Origin: Candidatus Gorgonimonas leptogorgiae
GTDB lineage: Bacteria; Pseudomonadota; Gammaproteobacteria; Pseudomonadales; Endozoicomonadaceae
Length of the DNA: 5,868 nucleotides
Assembly (NCBI GenBank): GCA_929200515.1
Contig: CAKNAD010000184.1
Location: forward strand, 1-5,868
Direction: 5' to 3'
Translations under genes and position numbers: made by a program
In this document: one piece after another, positions 1 through 5,765 of the stretch
Layout of the letters: every line of letters starts with the position of its first letter
Position numbering within the stretch: position 1 is the first letter of the stretch
Notes under the pieces: model-generated
Told to the model about the DNA's origin: nothing
What the model saw: the letters and a program-made list of their open reading frames with translations, nothing else
The model's database searches: none

Positions 1-54
1 CTAAAAACTTATAATCACTTGCTGAAAACTCGCATTTTCAACTGCCACGTGTAT
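1..54 (-). repeat. End of a MITE-like repeat, cut by the left window edge
   Basis: The motif CAACTGCCACGTGTAT at 39-54 matches CAACTGCCACCTGTAT at 923-938 in 15 of 16 positions, so this is a terminus of the same repeat family. Read on the minus strand from 54, the first 33 bases match the left end of the copy starting near 5758 in about 27 of 33 positions, including the ...TTTCAG block. This is therefore more likely the left end of a copy lying in minus orientation than a right end in plus orientation. Similarity beyond about position 20 is poor, so orientation is tentative. The repeat ends only 8 bases beyond the cytochrome stop codon. Confidence 0.5.
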
Positions 55-62
55 AGATAAGA

Positions 63-527
63 TTATGGTTGTAAACCGCTCATAAACTCTATAGTTGATT
101 TTATTTCATCATCACTACAATTAGCACAATTACCACGCGGAGGCATAGCTCCAATTCCTTTTATAGCAGAGTGCCACATATCATTAAAATTACCTTTATG
201 GTTATCAAGATGTTTTTTCCAATCTTGGCTGTTACCTTTTTTTGGAGCACCTAATATACCGGAAAGATGACAAGCAACACAAAATTTATTGTAGATATCT
301 TCTGCTGTACGCTTTCCTCCACTAGAGTCTTCTAAATCATTATTAGCTAATTTAGCACAGGGTTCGCCTTGCTTGCAACTGTGTGTAAATGCTGATAGTC
401 GATATATAATTTCCTGCCTGCTAATTTCATCTAATTCTATATTAGATTTTTTAGCTATAGCCGTGTTATTTATAGCAAACATAAAAGTAAGAAATAAATA
501 TAATATAGTTTTTAACGAGTTAAACAT
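63..527 (-). CDS. Cytochrome c5 family protein, periplasmic mono-heme c-type cytochrome
   Basis: A 154-residue exported cytochrome that should carry single electrons in the periplasm; its partners are not visible here. Residues 1-25 look like a signal peptide: a lysine at residue 6, the hydrophobic run TILYLFLTFMFAI, then cleavage after TAIA. An uncleaved membrane anchor is possible. The haem site is CVACH at 83-87 (Cys83, Cys86, His87), with Met128 in GIGAMPPRG as the probable second axial ligand. The pair Cys134/Cys137 (NCANC) just after the Met loop is the hallmark of the cytochrome c5 group. A further pair, Cys51/Cys57, precedes the haem domain. The ATG at 527 is well supported by a strong AAGGAG ribosome site five bases upstream. 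The gene stands alone and is divergent from pilB. Family assignment is firm; the specific redox role is unknown. Confidence 0.9.
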   Translation of the reverse strand: MFNSLKTILYLFLTFMFAINNTAIAKKSNIELDEISRQEIIYRLSAFTHSCKQGEPCAKLANNDLEDSSGGKRTAEDIYNKFCVACHLSGILGAPKKGNSQDWKKHLDNHKGNFNDMWHSAIKGIGAMPPRGNCANCSDDEIKSTIEFMSGLQP

Positions 528-532
528 TTTTT

Positions 533-538
533 CTCCTT
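533..538 (-). promoter_or_regulatory. Strong Shine-Dalgarno site of the cytochrome gene
   Basis: On the minus strand the sequence reads AAGGAG followed by five bases and the ATG at 527. This is a near-ideal ribosome binding site and fixes the start of the cytochrome gene. Confidence 0.85.
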
Positions 539-558
539 AGCTTTATATTGTTCATTTG

Positions 559-564
559 ATTATA
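559..564 (-). promoter_or_regulatory. Candidate -10 box for the cytochrome gene
   Basis: The minus strand reads a perfect TATAAT, about 32 bases upstream of the ATG. I find no good -35 hexamer at 16-18 bases, and the upstream TG is one base out of register for an extended -10. The box lies next to one ACCTTCTA octamer (566-573), so a bound regulator there would be expected to affect this promoter. The promoter call rests on the -10 alone. Confidence 0.35.
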
Positions 565-638
565 CACCTTCTACCTAAAAATCATGGTTGCAGCAAGATA
601 TTATAGGATTTTATATACCTTCTAGTAGAAGGTGTGTA
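561..638. repeat. Inverted repeat with internal palindrome upstream of the cytochrome gene
   Basis: TATACACCTTCTAC at 561-574 is repeated inverted at 625-638 with one mismatch in 14. The inner right arm also belongs to a second, tight palindrome at 617-633: ACCTTCTA, one central G, TAGAAGGT, with all eight arm bases matching. The shared unit ACCTTCTA recurs in the spacer before lon (2886-2893 and, inverted, 3037-3044). This could be an operator for a dimeric regulator, or the ends of a 78-bp miniature element; the sequence does not choose between them. On the minus strand it sits where a regulator of the cytochrome gene would be expected. Confidence 0.6.
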
Positions 639-720
639 GCAAGGTGTAACAACTAAACGTTTAATATCATAATTTAATTTTATGCTATAATAACCTGATT
701 TAACAGTAAAAATATATTTC

Positions 721-754
721 ATTAGTTTACCTTAGTATTTAACTATAAACTAAT
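721..754. repeat. Nine-base perfect inverted repeat
   Basis: ATTAGTTTA (721-729) and TAAACTAAT (746-754) are perfect inverted copies separated by 16 bases. The stem is almost all A/T and no T-tract follows, so it is a poor terminator. It lies just outside the left end of the MITE-like element and may be incidental. Confidence 0.35.
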
Positions 755-768
755 AAGATGTATGTATA

Positions 769-938
769 TATACGTGATAGATAAAAACACTAGGTTTCAG
801 GCTAAATAAAATGGTTTAATTCAAGGCAAAGTACTGCAGGAATGCAAGTGCTTTTCAAAGTATTTTAACGATAAAGCAAACCTTTTTAATAGTCTCCAGA
901 TAGCAAGTTTTCTAAGCTTTTACAACTGCCACCTGTAT
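769..938 (+). mobile_element. MITE-like non-coding repeat element, complete copy
   Basis: An element of about 170 bp with no coding capacity. Bases 792-877 match 5782-5868 at about 85% identity with one single-base gap; the longest unchanged block is CAGGAATGCAAGTGC. The right end (CAACTGCCACCTGTATA, 923-939) is nearly the inverse of the left end of the copy at 5757 (TATACAGGTAGCAGATG), differing at 2 of 17 positions, so the family has terminal inverted repeats. The left end of this copy (TATACGTGATAG, 769-780) is more decayed. Termini of TACAGGT...ACCTGTA type inside TATA sequence suggest TA-target insertion, as for IS630/Tc1-mariner relatives, but no transposase is present, so that link is inference. 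Boundaries are uncertain by several bases. Confidence 0.6.
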
Positions 939-972
939 AATTATATGAAAATACGTTTTAGTATCTTTGTTT

Positions 973-978
973 TATAAT
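973..978 (+). promoter_or_regulatory. Possible -10 box for pilB
   Basis: A perfect TATAAT lies 57 bases before the GTG start. There is no good -35 hexamer at the usual distance (the bases there are AATACG), so in AT-rich DNA this may be chance. It lies about 35 bases from the right end of the MITE-like element, so the insertion may sit in or next to the pilB promoter. Confidence 0.3.
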
Positions 979-1035
979 AGCTCCGCCGAAATAATAGGCT
1001 AATAACCAAATTATGTCATATAAGATACGGATATA

Positions 1036-2736
1036 GTGAGCATGGAACAACAAAGTTTAGAGCTAAAAAATGTTTTGTTTACTAGAAAAATATTGGCGGA
1101 AGATATAATTGACAACGCCTATAATGTAGCAAAGAAAAACAATATCCCGTTATTAGATTACTTAATAGAAAACAATCTAGTCAATAATAAGCAATTATTG
1201 TTTTACCAATCAGAATTATTTGGATTGCCCGTTATAGATTTAGAATTTTTCGATAAAGAAAACTATCCCAAAGATGCTATTTCTGAAAAAATAATAAAAC
1301 AGCATAATGTTTTTCCATTATCAAAAGCAGGGAATAAATTATATTTAGCTATTTCTAATCCAGCAAATGTAGAAGCTTTAGATGCTATTAGGTTTTCTTC
1401 TGATTTAACTCCTATTATGATTTTAGCGGAGAAATCGGCAATTAAACACTTAGTTAATAATGCTTTTGGAGAAGTAGAAATACTATTTGACTCAGATAAT
1501 TTAGATGACAGTATAGAATCCTATAAAGAAACTGAAGAAATTGAAGAAATTGAAGATCAAGATGACACTGATGACACTCCAGTTGTGAAGTATGTGCATT
1601 CAATATTACTCAATGCGGTGCAATCAGGGGCTTCTGATATCCATTTTGAACCATATGAAAAGCAATATCGTGTCCGCCAAAGAACCGATGGTATTCTTGA
1701 AGAAGTAAGCTCCCCACCACTATCGATGTCTCATAAAATAGCATCTCGCATTAAAATAATGTCAGGTATGGATATATCTGAAAAAATGAAGCCACAAGAT
1801 GGCAGGATTAAATTAAAAATTTCTAAATCAAAAGCAATGGATTTTAGGGTGAATACATTACCTACTCTATTTGGTGAAAAAATAGTATTACGATTGCTAG
1901 ATTCTTCAAGTGCAACTTTGAGCGTTGATTCTTTAGGATTTGAAGATACACAAAAACAACTTCTGCTTGATGTCCTAGAGCAACCACAAGGTATGATTTT
2001 AGTAACAGGTCCAACTGGTTCTGGTAAAACAGTTACTTTATACACATCATTAAATATATTAAATAGTGTAGAACGCAATATTTCAACAGTGGAAGACCCT
2101 GTAGAGATTAATTTACAAGGGGTGAATCAGGTTAATGTAAATAACAAACAAGGCTTAGATTTTTCTCAAGCATTAAGATCTTTTTTAAGACAAGATCCTG
2201 ATATAATAATGGTTGGTGAGATACGAGATTTAGAAACAGCAGATATTGCAATAAAAGCAGCACAAACTGGACACATGGTGTTGTCAACGCTACATACTAA
2301 TAGTGCTTCAGAAACTATAGTTCGGCTAATGAATATGGGGGTAGCTAGCTTTAATGTTGCTACATCGGTAAATTTAATCATTGCACAACGATTAGCTAGA
2401 CGTTTATGTCCTTTATGTAAAGAACCACATAAAATACCAGCTACAGCTTTAAAAGAGCAAGGATTTACTGAAAAACAAATTAGTAAAGCTGATATTTATA
2501 AAGCGAAAGGTTGTAAAAAATGCAGTAAAGGTTATAAAGGACGTATTGGTGTTTACGAAGTAGTTAAAATCACTCCAGAAATACAAAATATTATCATGAA
2601 TAATGGTGATTCACTTGAAATCCAACAGCAAGCACAAAAAGAAGGTTTTTTATCTATCAGGCAGTCAGGAATTCAGGTAGTGTTATCAGGAATTAGCAGT
2701 CTCGAAGAAATAAATAGAGTTACATTAAAGGATTAG
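1036..2736 (+). CDS. pilB: Type IV pilus assembly ATPase PilB (GspE/PilB family)
   Basis: The cytoplasmic hexameric ATPase that powers pilus extension, supporting twitching, attachment or DNA uptake. At 566 residues it has the usual PilB length. Residues 1-150 form the N-terminal GspE/MshE-N type domain, including the PilB-typical DAISEK...QHNVFPL stretch. Residues 152-180 form a very acidic linker (16 Asp/Glu of 29). The N2 and ATPase domains follow, with Walker A GPTGSGKT at 325-332 (Lys331), an Asp box VEDP at 352-355, Walker B DIIMVGE at 389-395 (Glu395) and a His box around His413/His420. A zinc-type tetracysteine (Cys458, Cys461, Cys493, Cys496) completes it. All catalytic motifs are intact. 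Start choice is GTG at 1036, with CGGA five bases upstream; an in-frame ATG at 1042 would shorten it by two residues. No pilC or pilD follows, unlike the usual pilBCD order. Confidence 0.93.
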   Translation: MSMEQQSLELKNVLFTRKILAEDIIDNAYNVAKKNNIPLLDYLIENNLVNNKQLLFYQSELFGLPVIDLEFFDKENYPKDAISEKIIKQHNVFPLSKAGNKLYLAISNPANVEALDAIRFSSDLTPIMILAEKSAIKHLVNNAFGEVEILFDSDNLDDSIESYKETEEIEEIEDQDDTDDTPVVKYVHSILLNAVQSGASDIHFEPYEKQYRVRQRTDGILEEVSSPPLSMSHKIASRIKIMSGMDISEKMKPQDGRIKLKISKSKAMDFRVNTLPTLFGEKIVLRLLDSSSATLSVDSLGFEDTQKQLLLDVLEQPQGMILVTGPTGSGKTVTLYTSLNILNSVERNISTVEDPVEINLQGVNQVNVNNKQGLDFSQALRSFLRQDPDIIMVGEIRDLETADIAIKAAQTGHMVLSTLHTNSASETIVRLMNMGVASFNVATSVNLIIAQRLARRLCPLCKEPHKIPATALKEQGFTEKQISKADIYKAKGCKKCSKGYKGRIGVYEVVKITPEIQNIIMNNGDSLEIQQQAQKEGFLSIRQSGIQVVLSGISSLEEINRVTLKD

Positions 2737-2879
2737 CATATGAAAAATAGAATAATTATAGAAAAATATTTAAAATGTTGCAAAATACTAGTATAATAGT
2801 AGCTACATTATAATTTATCCTAATAAATAATTAAGCTGTCTAGGAGTATATTTATATAATTAGATTCACTTAGTTGTGT

Positions 2880-2894
2880 TTATACACCTTCTAC
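2880..2894. repeat. Second copy of the 15-mer with ACCTTCTA core
   Basis: TTATACACCTTCTAC is identical to bases 560-574 upstream of the cytochrome gene; flanks on both sides differ. With the inverted TATTTACCTTCTA at 3037-3049 (minus strand) it makes an imperfect pair (11 of 13) enclosing the lon promoter region. It is either a shared regulator site or the end of a small repeat. Confidence 0.5.
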
Positions 2895-2966
2895 TTGAAT
2901 ATTATATCTAGCTAAAAGATGTATAAGGATGCAAGTAAAATTATTATACGCTAATTAAAAAGTGTG

Positions 2967-2975
2967 TGTTATAAT
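2967..2975 (+). promoter_or_regulatory. Extended -10 promoter for lon
   Basis: TGTTATAAT is an exact match to the extended -10 consensus TGnTATAAT. The -35 region (TACGCT at 17 bases) is poor, which extended -10 promoters tolerate. Transcription would start near 2982 and give a leader of about 100 bases that includes the 3031-3051 hairpin. This is the best promoter candidate in the window. Confidence 0.55.
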
Positions 2976-3030
2976 TTATTATAAACAGATGCAGGTTAAT
3001 AAAATATAATTTATGGTATTAGCTTGTTTT

Positions 3031-3051
3031 AATATTTAGAAGGTAAATATT
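3031..3051 (+). promoter_or_regulatory. Leader hairpin upstream of lon
   Basis: AATATTTA (3031-3038) and TAAATATT (3044-3051) are perfect eight-base inverted repeats around the loop GAAGG. The stem is all A/T, so weak as RNA. The loop overlaps the inverted octamer TAGAAGGT (3037-3044). It lies 32 bases before the lon ATG and within the predicted transcript, so it could be an operator or a leader structure; the function is not determined. Confidence 0.4.
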
Positions 3052-3083
3052 CTTCTTAAAATTTACTGATGTAATAGGACGCT

Positions 3084-5732
3084 ATGAAAGCAAAAGACTC
3101 AAAATCAAGAGAAGAAGTCTCGAATAAAGAAGATACTCAAGATCAGAATCCAAAAAACGAGGCGAAAGATGAGCTTACCCTTGCTATAGGAACTTTGCCA
3201 GAACAGTTATACTTAGTGCCAATTAGAAATAGACCATTTTTTCCAGCACAATTACAACCATTAGTTTTTAATAAAGACGAATGGGGTGAAACCTTAGATA
3301 GAGTACAAAAAAACAAGCACAAAGCTGTAGGTTTGATTTTTGTAAATAGCACTCCTAGGGAGGATTTATCAGTTGATGATTTTCCTAAAATAGGTTGTGT
3401 AGTCAAAATACATAATATTGTATCAGACGATAACGACCAAGTGCAATTTATTGCTTTAGGAATTCAGCGATTTAAAATAAAAAAATGGCTAAGAAAACGC
3501 TCTCCTTTTTTAGTAGAAGTAGAGTATATAGTACCTAGCGATGAAAACACCGATGAAATAAAAGCCTATTCCTTAGCTTTAGTTCAGGCAATAAAAGAGC
3601 TATTGCCATTTAATCCACTTTATAGTGAAGAATTAAAAAATTATTTAAATCGTTTTAGTCCTCGCGATCCTTCTTCTTTAGCAGATTTTGCTGCTGCAAT
3701 TACTACCGCTAGTGGTAAAGAATTACAAGAAGTTATGGAAACTATATCCATAAAACGTCGCATGGAGAAAGTATTAGTTCTTATACGTAAAGAACAAGAA
3801 GTAGCTAGATTACAAAATGAAATAAATGCCGAAGTTAATAGAAAAATTAATGTACATCAACGAGATTTCTTTTTAAAAGAGCAGCTAAAAGTAATTCAAA
3901 AAGAATTAGGTATTTCTAAAGATGACCGCACAGCAGATATTGAAATTTTTAAAAGCAGAATAGAAAAGCTTGATGTTCCAAAAAGTATCCTTAAAAAAAT
4001 TGATGATGAAATCAATAAATTATCTATTTTAGAAACAGGATCTCCTGAATATGCTATTTCTAGAAACTATCTTGATTGGGCTACATCTGTATGCTGGGGT
4101 AAACTTTCGAAAGATAACCTTGATATAAAAAATGCTCGCAATGTGTTAGACAAAGATCATCACGGGCTAACAGATGTAAAAGATAGAATAATTGAATTCT
4201 TAGCAGTAGGTTCTTACTCGAAAAAAATCACAGGTTCAATTTTACTACTCTTAGGTCCTCCTGGTGTCGGAAAAACATCTGTAGGAAAGTCGATTGCAAA
4301 ATCTCTAGGACGTAAGTTTTATCGTTTCAGTGTTGGTGGTATGGGCGATGAAGCTGAAATAAAAGGACACAGAAGAACATATATCGGGGCATTGCCAGGG
4401 AAATTAGTACAAGCATTAAAAGATGTAGAAGTAATGAATCCTGTTATCATGCTAGATGAAATTGATAAAATAGGCGATTCATATCGAGGCAACCCAGCGT
4501 CTGCATTACTAGAAGCTTTAGATCCTGAGCAAAATAATGAGTTTTTAGATCATTACCTTGACATGCGTATAGATTTATCTAATGTGTTATTTATCTGTAC
4601 TGCTAATCAGCTTGATTCAATCCCTTTGCCATTGTTCGATCGCATGGATGTTATCAGATTATCTGGCTACATAATGGAAGAAAAATTAGCAATTGCTAAA
4701 AAACATATTTGGCCTAAGAATCTGAAAAAAACCGGAGTGCTAAAAAAGCAAATCAAGCTAAGCGACAGTGTTATTAAACATATTATAGAAGGCTATGCTC
4801 GTGAGGCAGGAGTTAGGAATTTAGAAAAAGTCCTACAAAAAATAATCAGAAAATCTGTTGTCAAGTTTATCAACAAAACTAAGCAACCAATAAATATAAC
4901 TAATAAAAATTTAGAAGAATATCTAGGTGCACCTATATTTCGTAAAGATGAAACTTTATCAGGTGCTGGTGTAGTTACTGGTTTAGCATGGACATCTATG
5001 GGTGGTGCAACATTACCAGTAGAAGCTAGTTTAATTCATAGTAAAAAAAGTGGCTTTAAACTAACTGGTAAACTTGGCAGTGTTATGAAAGAATCTGCTG
5101 AAATAGCATTTAGTTTTGTAAATGAATACATTGTCAGAAAAGGCATAAATAAAGAATTTTTTGATAACTCTTTTATTCATTTGCATGTTCCTGAAGGTGC
5201 TACTCCTAAAGATGGTCCAAGTGCTGGTATAACTATGGCTACCGCTTTAATTTCTCTTATTATGCGTAAAAGTTTAGGCGCTGGTATGGCTATGACCGGT
5301 GAGTTAACTTTAACCGGAAAAGTATTAGCGGTAGGCGGTATTCGCGAAAAAGTTATTGCTGCAAGAAGGCAATCAATATTTAATCTTATTATACCTAAAG
5401 CAAATGAACGAGATTTCAATGAGCTTCCAGATTACATAAGAAAAAATATTAATATTAATTTCGCTGAAACTTACCAAGATGTTTTTGATATTTGCTTTTC
5501 TGCTAAAGATACAGCGAATTCTAAAACTGCTACTAAAAAAAGAGCTAGCAGCAAAAAAACGGTAGCTAAAACTAAAAAGAAGGTAGTTGCTTCTAAAGCT
5601 ACGTCATCTAAAAGTTTAGGTAAAACTAAGACTAAAACGGCCACAAAATCCAAGTCAAAATCAGAAGCAAAAAAAACGCTATCTAAAAAAAATACAGTTA
5701 AAACTAGTGTGAAATCTACTAGTAAACAATAA
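3084..5732 (+). CDS. ATP-dependent Lon-type protease, AsrA-like second Lon, with lysine-rich C-terminal tail
   Basis: A cytoplasmic AAA+ serine protease that unfolds and degrades damaged or regulatory proteins. Domains in order: a polar N-terminal extension (1-40), Lon N-domain (about 42-220), coiled-coil linker (about 225-280), AAA+ module and protease domain (about 610-805). Key residues are intact: Walker A GPPGVGKT 391-398 (Lys397), Walker B LDE 457-459, sensor-1 Asn508, arginine finger Arg520, sensor-2 Arg578, and the Ser-Lys dyad Ser713 (DGPSAG) and Lys756 (GGIREK). RNRPFFPAQ, FDRMDVIRLSGYI and GGIREK resemble the second Lon of Pseudomonas (AsrA) more than the housekeeping enzyme; this comparison is from memory. 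Residues 808-882 are an added tail with 25 Lys, 28 Ser/Thr and only two acidic residues, making the protein (882 aa) longer than the roughly 800 usual for Lon. The ATG has AGGA four bases upstream. It is probably transcribed alone. Confidence 0.92.
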   Translation: MKAKDSKSREEVSNKEDTQDQNPKNEAKDELTLAIGTLPEQLYLVPIRNRPFFPAQLQPLVFNKDEWGETLDRVQKNKHKAVGLIFVNSTPREDLSVDDFPKIGCVVKIHNIVSDDNDQVQFIALGIQRFKIKKWLRKRSPFLVEVEYIVPSDENTDEIKAYSLALVQAIKELLPFNPLYSEELKNYLNRFSPRDPSSLADFAAAITTASGKELQEVMETISIKRRMEKVLVLIRKEQEVARLQNEINAEVNRKINVHQRDFFLKEQLKVIQKELGISKDDRTADIEIFKSRIEKLDVPKSILKKIDDEINKLSILETGSPEYAISRNYLDWATSVCWGKLSKDNLDIKNARNVLDKDHHGLTDVKDRIIEFLAVGSYSKKITGSILLLLGPPGVGKTSVGKSIAKSLGRKFYRFSVGGMGDEAEIKGHRRTYIGALPGKLVQALKDVEVMNPVIMLDEIDKIGDSYRGNPASALLEALDPEQNNEFLDHYLDMRIDLSNVLFICTANQLDSIPLPLFDRMDVIRLSGYIMEEKLAIAKKHIWPKNLKKTGVLKKQIKLSDSVIKHIIEGYAREAGVRNLEKVLQKIIRKSVVKFINKTKQPINITNKNLEEYLGAPIFRKDETLSGAGVVTGLAWTSMGGATLPVEASLIHSKKSGFKLTGKLGSVMKESAEIAFSFVNEYIVRKGINKEFFDNSFIHLHVPEGATPKDGPSAGITMATALISLIMRKSLGAGMAMTGELTLTGKVLAVGGIREKVIAARRQSIFNLIIPKANERDFNELPDYIRKNININFAETYQDVFDICFSAKDTANSKTATKKRASSKKTVAKTKKKVVASKATSSKSLGKTKTKTATKSKSKSEAKKTLSKKNTVKTSVKSTSKQ

Positions 5733-5749
5733 CAGACTTAAGAAATATA

Positions 5750-5765
5750 ACCTGTTTATACAGGT
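5750..5765 (+). repeat. Short hairpin at the repeat end, just after lon
   Basis: ACCTGT (5750-5755), loop TTAT, ACAGGT (5760-5765) form a perfect six-base stem starting 18 bases after the lon stop. No T-run follows, so it is not a standard intrinsic terminator, though it could stabilise the lon transcript end. Its right arm is the terminus of the MITE-like repeat, and its left arm looks like an inverted copy of that terminus. Confidence 0.45.

Larger units (their letters stand above)
528..1035. other. 508-bp divergent intergenic region
   Basis: The spacer between the diverging cytochrome and pilB genes contains no supportable reading frame. From left to right it holds the cytochrome ribosome site and candidate -10, the ACCTTCTA inverted repeat (561-638), a nine-base inverted repeat (ATTAGTTTA at 721-729 and TAAACTAAT at 746-754), the MITE-like element (about 769-938) and a possible pilB -10 (973-978). 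The remainder is AT-rich DNA in which I see nothing specific. Confidence 0.7.
2737..3083. other. 347-bp intergenic region between pilB and lon
   Basis: No gene is supportable here. An 18-codon frame from ATG at 2740 begins three bases after the pilB stop but has no ribosome site or recognisable product. The region contains the 15-mer TTATACACCTTCTAC (2880-2894), identical to 560-574, an extended -10 promoter (2967-2975), an A/T hairpin with loop GAAGG (3031-3051) and the lon ribosome site (AGGA, 3076-3079). No clear pilB terminator is visible; the weak GTAGCTAC palindrome at 2799-2806 has no useful stem or T-run. Confidence 0.7.

Noticed and set aside
769..877. Repeat copies as a CRISPR array or integron-type attachment site
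   Set aside because: Copies are about 5 kb apart, diverged and longer than CRISPR repeats; there are no regular spacers, cas genes or integrase.
1731..2078. Open frame of 115 codons on the minus strand within pilB
   Set aside because: It lies wholly opposite the conserved PilB ATPase core and resembles no known protein; it is a shadow of pilB. The same holds for the minus-strand frame at 2166-2381.
2740..2796. 18-codon frame starting ATG three bases after pilB (MKNRIIIEKYLKCCKILV)
   Set aside because: The spacing looks operon-like, but there is no ribosome site, the composition is typical of random AT-rich DNA and it does not resemble the start of PilC.
2793..2811. Palindromic GTAGCTAC region as a pilB terminator
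   Set aside because: The stem is short, bulged and A/T-rich with no T-run after it.
2894..2920. CTTGAA as a heat-shock (sigma-32) -35 element for lon
   Set aside because: The hexamer matches, but no CCCCAT-like -10 lies at the right distance; the extended -10 at 2967-2975 is a better promoter.
3143..3406. Minus-strand frames opposite lon (3143-3406, 5177-5419, 5471-5653)
   Set aside because: All lie opposite strongly conserved or low-complexity parts of lon, and none resembles a known protein. The 5471-5653 frame looks like a hydrophobic protein only because it is the complement of lysine/threonine codons.
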